64,000 bases of DNA from Trabulsiella guamensis ATCC 49490 (GTDB lineage: Bacteria; Pseudomonadota; Gammaproteobacteria; Enterobacterales; Enterobacteriaceae). Shown here one piece after another: positions 56,843 to 64,000 of this stretch. Made by a program: the position numbers and the translations under genes. Under the pieces are notes generated by a model. It did no database searches. It saw nothing but the letters and a program-made list of their open reading frames with translations, and had not been told where the DNA came from. Location: the NCBI RefSeq assembly GCF_000734965.1, contig NZ_JMTB01000094.1:1-64000 (forward strand), written 5' to 3'. Each line of letters starts with the position of its first letter. Positions within the stretch are counted from its first letter, which is position 1.

Positions 56843-58183
56843 TTAACTTAACAGCGAGAAGGCTATCATGCCGACAATTGCGCCTGTGGTACCGAGAATG
56901 GTTTCCATCAACGTCCAGGTTTTCAGCGTCTGTGCTTCGGTCGCACCGGTAAATTTACCGTACAACCAGAAACCCGCGTCGTTGACATGGCTGACCACAA
57001 TGGAGCCGCCCGCGATACAGACAGAGAGTGCCGCCATCTGCGCGCCGCTGTAATGTAACGGTTCGATAACCGGCATCACCAGCCCCACGGCTGTCAGACA
57101 AGCCACCGTAGCCGAGCCCTGAATAATGCGCACTGCGGCCGCCAGCACAAAGCAGGTAATGGCTATCGGCAGGCCCATGCCGGTCAGCGCTTCTCCGAGC
57201 GCCGGGCCTACGCCGGAATCCACCAGCACCTGTTTGAACACGCCGCCCGCGCCGATGACCAGCAAAATAATACCTGCCGGTTGCAGCGCATGCCCACAGA
57301 TTTCCATCACTTTGTCTTTCGGCATTCCCTGACGCATCGCCAGACCGTATATGGCGACCAGACAGGCGACCAGAATCGCGCTAAATGGATGGCCGACAAA
57401 CTCAAACCACTGGTATGCCGTCGAACCCGGCTCAACAAAGCGCGCCGCGATGGTTTTCAGCCCCACCAGCACCAGCGGCAGCAGGATCAACGCGAGGCTG
57501 AAGCCGAAGGAGGGCATTTTCCCCTCACCGAGATGTGGTTCGGTGATGTCATCAGGAATGTGCAGTTCGACGTAGCGACCAATGAAATTACCAAACAGCG
57601 GACCGGCAATGATCATCCCCGGAATAGCTGCACACAGGCCGATGAGGATCATCCAGCCAAAATCCGCGTGCATCTGCGAGGCCAGCAGCATCGGCGCCGG
57701 GCCAGGCAAAAGAAACGCAGCGGCGGCCGCAACTCCCGCAAACAATGGGATCACCAGCTTCACCAGGTTTGTGCCGGTGTGACGCGCCATCGAAAACGCC
57801 ACGCTAATCAGCAGCACAATCGCCACTTCGAAAAATAGCGGCAACGCGCAAATCAGCCCCGCCAGCCCAATCGCATAATGCGCGCGACTGTGACCAAACG
57901 ATTTCAGCATCCTGACGGCAATTTGATCAACTGCGCCAGTTTCGTGCAGGATCTTGCCAAACATCGCTCCCAGCGCGACAACAATCGCCAGAAAGCCCAG
58001 TGTACCTCCCATCCCTTTTTCCATGGTGGCCGCGATTTTGTCGAGCGGCATACCGGAAAAGAGACCTGCACCAATAGAAACCACCATCAATGCCACAAAA
58101 GCATGCATACGCGCTTTCATGACCAAAAACAGCAGCAGTAACACTGAACCCACTGCTGTTAAAACTAACGTCAATGTACTCAC
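56843..58183 (-). CDS. gntU: Low-affinity gluconate transporter GntU
   Basis: GntP-family gluconate permease, 446 residues, with about 12 helices and the paired family motifs seen in gntT (GGTLGFLAIVVALGAMFGKIL; SHVNDAGFWLYGKF). The start is GTG at 58183, sharing its G with the gntK stop TAG (TAGTG), so gntK and gntU are translationally coupled. Its paralogue gntT is elsewhere in the window. Confidence 0.96.
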   Translation of the reverse strand: MSTLTLVLTAVGSVLLLLFLVMKARMHAFVALMVVSIGAGLFSGMPLDKIAATMEKGMGGTLGFLAIVVALGAMFGKILHETGAVDQIAVRMLKSFGHSRAHYAIGLAGLICALPLFFEVAIVLLISVAFSMARHTGTNLVKLVIPLFAGVAAAAAFLLPGPAPMLLASQMHADFGWMILIGLCAAIPGMIIAGPLFGNFIGRYVELHIPDDITEPHLGEGKMPSFGFSLALILLPLVLVGLKTIAARFVEPGSTAYQWFEFVGHPFSAILVACLVAIYGLAMRQGMPKDKVMEICGHALQPAGIILLVIGAGGVFKQVLVDSGVGPALGEALTGMGLPIAITCFVLAAAVRIIQGSATVACLTAVGLVMPVIEPLHYSGAQMAALSVCIAGGSIVVSHVNDAGFWLYGKFTGATEAQTLKTWTLMETILGTTGAIVGMIAFSLLS

Positions 58184-58713
58184 TACTTACTGCCTTTGTT
58201 GATTACCTCAATGGTGCTTGCGACAACGCCGTCCAGCGGCTGATCGATGTCCACTACCAGCACATCGCTTTCGTCAGCGCCCGGTTCCTGCAGCGTTTCG
58301 AACTGCGTCACCAGCATCTGGGTTTTGAAGAAATGACCCTTACGTGCTTTCAGACGGCTTTCAATGACGTCGAAATCGCCTTTCAGGTAGATGAAGGAAA
58401 GGTTCGGGTTCCCGGCGCGCAGGATATCGCGATAGGTTTTTTTCAGTGCAGAACAGACAATCAGCGACACTTTATTGGTACGCTGCATAGCGAAAGCAGC
58501 GTCGTTCAGCGCCTGCAGCCACGGTTTGCGATCGTCATCATTCAGCGGTTCGCCGGATGACATTTTGTCGATATTTTTACGCGGATGAAGAAAGTCGCCA
58601 TCAAGAAACGCGGCTTTCAGTTGATACGCTACTTCACTGGCGACAGCAGATTTGCCACTGCCGGAAACGCCCATCAGGACGTAGATATGGTTATCATGGT
58701 TAGTCGTGCTCAT
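58183..58713 (-). CDS. gntK: Gluconokinase 2 (thermoresistant)
   Basis: Phosphorylates gluconate to 6-phosphogluconate, feeding the Entner-Doudoroff pathway. The 176-residue P-loop kinase has Walker A GVSGSGKS at residues 15-22, followed by DGDFLHPRKNIDKMSSG, which contacts substrate. It starts the gntKU unit; a GntR operator pair lies 30-60 bases upstream. Confidence 0.96.
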   Translation of the reverse strand: MSTTNHDNHIYVLMGVSGSGKSAVASEVAYQLKAAFLDGDFLHPRKNIDKMSSGEPLNDDDRKPWLQALNDAAFAMQRTNKVSLIVCSALKKTYRDILRAGNPNLSFIYLKGDFDVIESRLKARKGHFFKTQMLVTQFETLQEPGADESDVLVVDIDQPLDGVVASTIEVINKGSK

Positions 58714-58744
58714 TGTGTCGCTCCCACAGCACCGTTGGTAAATT

Positions 58745-58772
58745 TGTTACGGGTAACAGTTATCGGTAACAT
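58745..58772. promoter_or_regulatory. GntR operators of gntKU
   Basis: Two adjacent operators: TGTTACGGGTAACA (58745-58758), a near-perfect palindrome, and GTTATCGGTAACAT (58759-58772). They lie in the 138 bases between gntR and gntK, where the gntKU promoter should be. GntR repression relieved by gluconate is established in E. coli. Confidence 0.8.
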
Positions 58773-58851
58773 TGTCCTGCGGGGTAAGAGCAGAAGCAAT
58801 ATCCATTCGTGCGGGATGTTTATAACTGTGAGCTACATCAACTTTGTCAGA

Positions 58852-59847
58852 CTAAATGGATCCACCCGGTGACAACGTGAAACCTAAATCTAACATCTTA
58901 GGTGTGACATTCTCGCCACGAAGGCGAGCCAGCAAACGCTCGGCACCAATCTGGCCCATCCGCTCGCGCGGCGTCAGCACGCTGGCAAGACGCGGTTCCA
59001 TAACCTGACCAATGTCGTGACCGTGAAAACCGGCGATCGCCATGTCATCAGGAATTTTCAGCCCCAGACGCTGACACTCAAACGCCGCACCCACCGCCAG
59101 GTCATCGTTGGTGCAGAAGATGCCATCCAGTTGTGGATATTCGCGTCGCGCCTGACGCATCAGCTCAATGCCGGATGAATATGACGACGACTGCTCCATC
59201 ATCACACTGTATGGCATTAACCCGGCGTCAATCATTGCCTGCTCATACCCCTTCTGCTTGATGATAGTACGTTCATCAAGACGTGCTCCGAGATAGGCAA
59301 CATGCCGATGACCACGGGCGATGATCGCGGCGGTCATCTGACGTGCGGCTTCAAAGTTGTCGAAACCAACGGCGATATCCAGGCAGGGGGATTTGCTGTC
59401 CATCAGTTCCACCACCGGGATCCCCGCCACTTCGATCATTTTCAGCGTTCGCGGCGTATGGGTGCGTTCGGTGAGAATTAATCCGTCGATATTCCAGGAG
59501 AGCATGGATTCCAGCCGCTCCTCTTCCATCTCCGGCTTATAGCCGTAGTGCGCCAGCATGGTCTGATATCCGTGCGCATCGGTCACGCTTTCAATTCCGC
59601 GTAACACTTCAGCAAACACCTGGTTAGTGAGGGAGGGTAACAGGACGCCAACCGCACGACTGGTGGCATTGGAGAGGATGTCCGGTGCACGATTCGGGAT
59701 ATAACCCAGTTCATCGAGAGCGGCGGCAATCTTGCCACGCAATGCCACGGACACCTGTTCCGGGTTACGCAAAAAACGGCTGACCGTCATTTTGGTCACG
59801 CCGACACGATCTGCCACATCCTGAAGTACGGGTCTTTTCTTTTTCAT
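58852..59847 (-). CDS. gntR: Gluconate regulator GntR
   Basis: LacI-family repressor of gntT and gntKU. The 331-residue product has the helix-turn-helix with hinge (LQDVADRVGVTKMTVSRFLRNPEQVS) and a periplasmic-binding-protein-like effector domain with GVLLPSLTNQVFAEVLRGIE and GFHGHDIGQVMEP. Upstream of gntKU in the same direction. Confidence 0.97.
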   Translation of the reverse strand: MKKKRPVLQDVADRVGVTKMTVSRFLRNPEQVSVALRGKIAAALDELGYIPNRAPDILSNATSRAVGVLLPSLTNQVFAEVLRGIESVTDAHGYQTMLAHYGYKPEMEEERLESMLSWNIDGLILTERTHTPRTLKMIEVAGIPVVELMDSKSPCLDIAVGFDNFEAARQMTAAIIARGHRHVAYLGARLDERTIIKQKGYEQAMIDAGLMPYSVMMEQSSSYSSGIELMRQARREYPQLDGIFCTNDDLAVGAAFECQRLGLKIPDDMAIAGFHGHDIGQVMEPRLASVLTPRERMGQIGAERLLARLRGENVTPKMLDLGFTLSPGGSI

Positions 59848-59900
59848 CGTCCTGAGAGAAACCGATTGAGAAACATTCCTTCAGTTTATCACGGAGATGA

Positions 59901-59933
59901 CTCAACCTTCCCATGGGAAAAGGGAAGGTTGAG
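59901..59933. repeat. Perfect 12-bp hairpin between gntR and yhhW
   Basis: CTCAACCTTCCC (59901-59912) / GGGAAGGTTGAG (59922-59933) with a 9-base loop. It lies between the gntR start and the yhhW stop, both on the minus strand. Going with yhhW there is no T-run after the stem; a T-rich stretch follows on the other strand only. It may end yhhW transcription weakly or act at gntR. Confidence 0.6.
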
Positions 59934-59940
59934 ATTTTAT

Positions 59941-60636
59941 TTATACCGGCGGCAGATCAAACAGCAGAATTTCGCTGGCTTCATCGGCATGAACCGAGAT
60001 CGCCTGCTCATCCCAGATAGCCAGACCATCGCTGGTGGTGGCTTTGGTGCCGTTGATGGTGACATTGCCTTTCACCACCTGGATCCACACGCGGCGGTTG
60101 GCGGCAATCTGATGAATCGACTGTTCATCTTTCGCCAGCGCCCAGCGGTACAGCTCCATATCCTGATGCACTTTCAGGGAACCATCACGCGCCTGCGGCG
60201 ACAGCACCAGCTGTTTCCCCTGCACGGCATCGAAGCGACGCTGCTCATAGCGTGGCGTAATGCCGGTTTCGTCCGGAATTATCCAGATCTGATACAAACG
60301 CAGACGCTCGGTTTCGCTCGGGTTGTACTCAGAGTGGCGAACGCCAGTACCCGCGCTCATAATCTGGAATTCACCTGCCGGTACCTGCTCTTTGTTACCC
60401 ATGCTGTCCTGATGCTCCACCGCACCTTCCAGCACGTAGGTCAGGATTTCCATGTCTTTATGCGGATGGGTGCCAAACCCCTGTCCTGCATCGATGACGT
60501 CGTCGTTAATCACCCGCAACGCCGAGAAACCCATAAAGTTGGCGTCATAATAATTGGCGAAAGAGAAAGTATGCCAGGAGTCCAGCCAGCCGTGGTTCGC
60601 ATGGCCACGTTCGTTTGCTTTGCGTAAATAAATCAT
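59941..60636 (-). CDS. yhhW: Pirin-like quercetin dioxygenase YhhW
   Basis: Bicupin of the pirin family; the E. coli enzyme oxidises quercetin in vitro. The 231-residue product starts MIYLRKANERGHANHGWLDSWHTF and has the N-terminal metal site FGTHPHKDMEILTYVLEG, with HxH and a Glu/His later (VPAGEFQIMSAGTGVRHSE). Upstream in-frame codons would add 34 residues with no family similarity. It is 123 bases from yhhX in the same direction. Confidence 0.95.
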   Translation of the reverse strand: MIYLRKANERGHANHGWLDSWHTFSFANYYDANFMGFSALRVINDDVIDAGQGFGTHPHKDMEILTYVLEGAVEHQDSMGNKEQVPAGEFQIMSAGTGVRHSEYNPSETERLRLYQIWIIPDETGITPRYEQRRFDAVQGKQLVLSPQARDGSLKVHQDMELYRWALAKDEQSIHQIAANRRVWIQVVKGNVTINGTKATTSDGLAIWDEQAISVHADEASEILLFDLPPV

Positions 60637-60759
60637 TGTGTTCACCCCGTGTTCGTTTCGATGGAATAAGTGTGTACCCGATCGCCCTGAGATCATAGAG
60701 GGTGAAAATTGACTCCTCTGTTCAAAAAATATGAACAAGCGCAGAGGAGTCAGTGCAGC

Positions 60760-61797
60760 TTATTTTGCGAGGGTTACCGTGGCAGGAGACGCCTGTTCGA
60801 ACCCACGTTCAAGGATTTCGAGATTAGTGAGAACTTCAGATTCCTTGACGTAATTCGGGCGACCATTGACGATCGTTTCATACAGCGCGTCGTACACGCG
60901 GCCGTAGTCGCCGGTTTCCGGTTTTACCGCTTCACGGACGGTAACGCCTTCCTCGTTGACGTACTCCAGTTGACCGATACTGTCATCCGCCGCAAAACCT
61001 GGCTCCCCCGGCATGATGTTGGCTTTCAGGCTGGTTTCCTGCTGATCAATACCGTACTTCAGGTAAGAACCTTTGGTGCCATGGACGATAAATTTGGGGT
61101 AGTCGATTTTCACCAGGTGGCTGGTTTTGACGATCGCTTTCAGGTTGCCGTAAAACAGTTGCGCTTCAAAGGTATCGTCCGGGTTAGCGTGGTTGCGCAG
61201 GCTACGGATGTCGTACGCGACATGGTCCGGACGGCCAAACAGCGAAATGATTTGGTCCATCGTATGCACGCCAAGGCCGTAAAACGAGCCGTCCTGCGGT
61301 AGACCGGGTTTGGTTTCAACTACCGGGCGGTAGTAATCAAAGTGACTTTCAATTTCGACGATCTCGCCCAGCTTACCACTCTCAATCACCTTTTTAGCGG
61401 TGAGGAAGCAGGAGTCAAAGCGACGGTTCTGGTACGGCGTGACCGTCAGCCCTTTGCTCTGCGCCAGTTCAAACAATACCTTCGCTTCGGTCATTGTCGG
61501 GGTAAAGGGTTTTTCCACCAGCACGTTTTTTCCCGCTTCCAGCGCGCGTTTCGCATAATCGAAATGGCTGTCGGCATGGGTACAGACGATCACCAGCTTG
61601 ACCTTTGGATCGTCAAACACGTCGTTAAGATCACTGGTGAAATGGATGTGTGAATACTGCGGATGCTGCTCTTCCGGCTTCGCGCTGCGGCGAAAGATGT
61701 GCGCCACATGCCAGCTATTTTTACGGTTAAGAACATAAGGGAGATGGTATCGGGTGGTGCTTTTACCAAAACCGATAAATGCGCAATGTAAGGTCAT
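60760..61797 (-). CDS. yhhX: Putative oxidoreductase YhhX (Gfo/Idh/MocA)
   Basis: NAD(P)-dependent Gfo/Idh/MocA-type oxidoreductase of unknown substrate. The 345-residue product has an N-terminal Rossmann fold (CAFIGFGKSTTRYHLP), VLVEKPFTPTMTEA (the conserved EKP) near residue 95-108 and the C-terminal substrate domain with GLGVHTMDQIISLFG. Its start is about 115 bases from the 3' end of ryhB on the same strand. Confidence 0.94.
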   Translation of the reverse strand: MTLHCAFIGFGKSTTRYHLPYVLNRKNSWHVAHIFRRSAKPEEQHPQYSHIHFTSDLNDVFDDPKVKLVIVCTHADSHFDYAKRALEAGKNVLVEKPFTPTMTEAKVLFELAQSKGLTVTPYQNRRFDSCFLTAKKVIESGKLGEIVEIESHFDYYRPVVETKPGLPQDGSFYGLGVHTMDQIISLFGRPDHVAYDIRSLRNHANPDDTFEAQLFYGNLKAIVKTSHLVKIDYPKFIVHGTKGSYLKYGIDQQETSLKANIMPGEPGFAADDSIGQLEYVNEEGVTVREAVKPETGDYGRVYDALYETIVNGRPNYVKESEVLTNLEILERGFEQASPATVTLAK

Positions 61798-61913
61798 GGT
61801 GCAATCCTTTTTGAAGGTGACTGCCTCATACCTTAGCGCAAGTTGAGGGAGGGTGTCGCAGGTTACGTTGCCTCAAGCACTCGCACGTCAGCCGTCGGCG
61901 GAAGATACGGGTC

Positions 61914-62012
61914 AAAAAAAAAGCCAGCGAAGCGCTGGCTGTAAAATAATACTGGAAGCAATGTGAGCAATGTCGTGCTTTCAGGTAATCCCACAGAGGT
62001 CTCCCTGAACGC
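61914..62012 (-). ncRNA. ryhB: Iron-regulated small RNA RyhB
   Basis: Hfq-dependent sRNA that represses non-essential iron-using proteins when iron is scarce. On the minus strand the stretch GAAAGCACGACATTGCTCAC and the following CATTGCTTCCAGTATTA are the conserved pairing core of enterobacterial RyhB. It ends in a terminator, GCCAGCGCTTCGCTGGC (61923-61939), then nine T. The 5' end is set at 62012 (GCGTTCAGG) by comparison with E. coli GCGATCAGG, and is approximate. Position between yhhX and yhhY and the Fur box directly upstream support the call. Confidence 0.95.
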
Positions 62013-62017
62013 ACAGC

Positions 62018-62036
62018 AATAATAATCATTATCATT
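62018..62036. promoter_or_regulatory. Fur box of ryhB
   Basis: AATAATAATCATTATCATT closely follows the 19-bp Fur consensus and lies immediately upstream of the inferred RyhB start (minus strand). Fur repression of ryhB is established. Confidence 0.85.
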
Positions 62037-62133
62037 CGCACTTGTCTATCTCTTTTTGCAATAAATTCAGGTTGACGGCGTTTTCTGTCTCGCCGACTGT
62101 AAGGAGGAAACCAAACCGTAAAGGAGATAAGGA

Positions 62134-62622
62134 ATGAGTGAGATAGTGATACGCCATGCTGAACCGAAGGATTACGATGCGATTCGTCAGATCCATGCCC
62201 AGCCGGAGGTGTATCGCAACACACTACAGGTTCCTCATCCTTCGGAGCGGATGTGGCAGGAACGACTGGCCGACAAACCTGGTGTCAAACAACTGGTCGC
62301 CTGCATTGACGATATCGTCGTCGGCCACCTCGCCATTGAAGTGCCTCAGCGCACGCGCCGTAGCCACGTCGCCGATTTCGGTATTTGTGTGGGAGCCGAG
62401 TGGCAAAATCGTGGCGTCGCCAGCGCACTGATCCGCACCATGATCGACATGTGCGACAACTGGCTACGGGTAGAAAGAATCGAGCTGACGGTATTTGTCG
62501 ATAACGCCCCGGCCATTGCGGTCTACCGCAAGTATGGGTTTGAAATCGAAGGTACCGGGAAAAAATACGGGCTGCGCGATGGTAAATATGTAGATGCGTA
62601 TTATATGGCGCGCGTGAAGTAA
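62134..62622 (+). CDS. yhhY: GNAT N-acetyltransferase YhhY
   Basis: Acetyltransferase that in E. coli acetylates some aminoacyl compounds and amino acids. The 162-residue GNAT protein has the acetyl-CoA loop VGAEWQNRGVASALI near residues 89-103 and the C-terminal VFVDNAPAIAVYRKYGFE motif. It starts after a good AAGGAGATAAGGA ribosome site. A REP element separates it from ggt; the E. coli genes yhhZ-yrhA-yrhB are absent here. Confidence 0.95.
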   Translation: MSEIVIRHAEPKDYDAIRQIHAQPEVYRNTLQVPHPSERMWQERLADKPGVKQLVACIDDIVVGHLAIEVPQRTRRSHVADFGICVGAEWQNRGVASALIRTMIDMCDNWLRVERIELTVFVDNAPAIAVYRKYGFEIEGTGKKYGLRDGKYVDAYYMARVK

Positions 62623-62633
62623 TTTTTAAGGTC

Positions 62634-62681
62634 TTGCCCGGTGGCGCTGTGCTTACCGGGCCTACGGAACCTGTAGGCCCG
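62634..62681. repeat. REP/BIME-like element between yhhY and ggt
   Basis: Two adjoining palindromic units: TTGCCCGGT with ACCGGGC (62634-62660), then GGGCCTAC (62658-62665) / GTAGGCCC (62673-62680). TGCCCGGTGGCG and CCTGTAGGCCCG are typical of enterobacterial REP sequences. It sits between the facing stops of yhhY and ggt and may protect both 3' ends. Confidence 0.8.
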
Positions 62682-62688
62682 ACAAAAA

Positions 62689-64000
62689 TTAATACCCCGC
62701 CGTTAAATCATCTGGCGAACGTGGATCCGATGCGCCATACAGTGTGCCGTCCGGGCCGATCATAATGCTCTGAGTGCTACCCATCGCCGCTTTCACCGCC
62801 ACTTTTTGCCCTTTCTGTTCCAACGCTTTCAGCGTGTCAGGGCTAAAGCCTTTCTCCACCCATAGTTCATCAGGCAACCACTGATGATGGAAGCGTGGCG
62901 CGTTAGTCGCTTCGGCAACATTCATTCCAAAATCGATACTGTTCACGACCATTTGCAGCACAGTGGTGATAATCCGGCTGCCGCCCGGGCTACCGGTAAC
63001 CAGCCAGGTTTTACCGTCTTTAACAACAATGGTTGGCGACATTGACGAAAGCGGCCGTTTTTTCGGTCCGACGGCGTTAGCATCGCCGCCCACCAGCCCA
63101 TATACGTTCGGCACGCCTGGCTTGGCGGAGAAATCATCCATCTCGTTATTTAGCAAAATACCAGTATTCCCGGCGACAATCCCGGTACCGAATGTCGTAT
63201 TGAGCGTATAAGTCACCGCCACCGCATTGCCGTCTTTATCGACGACGGAAAAATGGGTGGTCTGATTGCTTTCATACGGCGCCAGTTTGCCGGGGCGGAT
63301 TTCGCTCGACGGTTTGGCCTTGTTGATATCTATTTCATCCGCAATCGCTTTGGCGTACGCTTTGCTGGTCAGCGCCTGCCACGGCACTTTCACAAAGTCC
63401 GGGTCACCGAGATATTCCGAGCGGTCAGCGTATGCGCGCTTCTCTGCTTCTGCCATCAGTTGCATCGCATCAGCGCTGCCAAAGCCATATTTATGCAGGT
63501 CGAAATTTTCCAGGATATTGAGGATCTGCACGATGTGAATCCCCCCCGACGATGGCGGCGGCATGGAGAATACCTGGTATCCGCGATAGTCGCCGCTGAT
63601 CGGCGTACGCTCGACGGCGCTGTAATTCGCCAGATCCGTTTTGCTGATCAGGCCACCGTTTTTCTGCATCTCTTCGACAATCTGATCGGCAATCGCCCCT
63701 TTGTAGAAAGCGTCAGGGCCATTTTCCGCAATCATTTCGAGGCTCTTCGCCAGGTTTTTCTGCACCAGCTTGTCGCCTTTCTTCAGCGGTTCGCCGTTTT
63801 TCCAGAAAATGGCTTTACTGTTTTCATGGTCAGGAAGCACTTCACTGCCGTAGGTTTTGAGATCATCCGCCAGCGCGTCGTTCACCACGAAGCCTTCTTC
63901 GGCAAGCTTATGCGCCGGGCGGATCACTTTATTGAGCGGCATCGTGCCGTATTTTTCCAGCGCCAGCGAAAAGCCCGCTACAGTGCCCGGCGTGCCGGAT
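62689..64000 (-). CDS. ggt: Gamma-glutamyltranspeptidase (C-terminal part)
   Basis: Periplasmic enzyme that cleaves gamma-glutamyl bonds of glutathione; made as a precursor that splits itself in two. The gene enters from the right edge: the frame is open to base 64000 and reads GTPGTVAGFSLALEKYGTM before the first internal ATG at 63942, so the N-terminal third, with its signal peptide, is outside. About 436 of the usual 580 residues are here. The self-cleavage site Thr is in YESNQTTHFSVVDKDG, where the small subunit begins, and GSPGGSRIITT and GYLLNN-type motifs (here GILLNNEMDDFS) are present. Confidence 0.97.
   Translation of the reverse strand, partial: SGTPGTVAGFSLALEKYGTMPLNKVIRPAHKLAEEGFVVNDALADDLKTYGSEVLPDHENSKAIFWKNGEPLKKGDKLVQKNLAKSLEMIAENGPDAFYKGAIADQIVEEMQKNGGLISKTDLANYSAVERTPISGDYRGYQVFSMPPPSSGGIHIVQILNILENFDLHKYGFGSADAMQLMAEAEKRAYADRSEYLGDPDFVKVPWQALTSKAYAKAIADEIDINKAKPSSEIRPGKLAPYESNQTTHFSVVDKDGNAVAVTYTLNTTFGTGIVAGNTGILLNNEMDDFSAKPGVPNVYGLVGGDANAVGPKKRPLSSMSPTIVVKDGKTWLVTGSPGGSRIITTVLQMVVNSIDFGMNVAEATNAPRFHHQWLPDELWVEKGFSPDTLKALEQKGQKVAVKAAMGSTQSIMIGPDGTLYGASDPRSPDDLTAGY

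Larger units (their letters stand above)
61798..62133. other. Intergenic region yhhX-yhhY containing ryhB
   Basis: 336 bases without a protein-coding gene. About a third is RyhB with its Fur box; the rest holds the divergent yhhX and yhhY promoters. The same arrangement occurs in E. coli. Confidence 0.8.

Noticed and set aside
61826-62224. A 132-codon minus-strand frame covering ryhB and the start of yhhY
   Set aside because: It overlaps a well-supported sRNA and the yhhY start, has no recognisable domain and no ribosome site.

Overview
The window is a stretch of enterobacterial chromosome that follows the E. coli/Salmonella gene order from trpS to ggt almost gene for gene. Protein lengths and start contexts agree with E. 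coli K-12 orthologues as I remember them. Codon use and base composition (moderately GC-rich) fit a Citrobacter-like or Salmonella-like member of Enterobacteriaceae; I cannot name the species. No rRNA, tRNA, CRISPR array, prophage or intact insertion sequence was seen.

Layout. 1-9973 (minus strand): hofMNOPQ, aroK, aroB, damX, dam, rpe, gph, trpS, covering DNA-uptake/pilus-type proteins, shikimate pathway, cell-division protein DamX, DNA adenine methylation and housekeeping genes. 10091-17738: mrcA (PBP1a), nudE, igaA, yrfG, hslR, hslO (envelope and heat-stress functions). 18123-22589: pckA, envZ-ompR, greB. 22677-28184: tex and the ferrous-iron operon feoABC behind FNR-like and Fur-like sites. 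28220-32387: a small secreted YhcN-type protein, bioH, gntX, nfuA (behind a strong IscR-like site) and gntT. 32432-42066: the maltose region malQ-malP / malT. 42097-45777: glpR-glpG-glpE and glpD. 45817-55257: the glycogen genes glgB-X-C-A-P, then asd. 56843-64000: gntU-gntK-gntR, yhhW, yhhX, the small RNA RyhB, yhhY and the C-terminal part of ggt, which runs off the window.

The clearest accessory segment lies between the divergent malP and malT promoters (about 37.1-39.1 kb). It is an AT-rich, three-gene islet: an Hcp-like type VI secretion tube/cargo protein, a protein with a soluble N-terminal part and a C-terminal hydrophobic hairpin, and a small three-helix membrane protein starting at TTG. 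The arrangement reads as an orphan hcp-effector-immunity module. No other type VI genes are in the window. Compared with E. coli K-12, yhgE (hslO-pckA), rpnA/yhgA (feoC-bioH), rtcBAR (malT-glpR) and yhhZ-yrhAB (yhhY-ggt) are absent, whereas the YhcN-type gene and the Hcp islet are present.

Regulatory logic visible in the DNA: iron and oxygen (Fur/FNR at feo, Fur at ryhB, IscR at nfuA), carbon (MalT boxes at malP, CRP-like site at malT, GlpR operators at glpD, GntR operators at gntT and gntK), and many hairpins shared by convergent genes.
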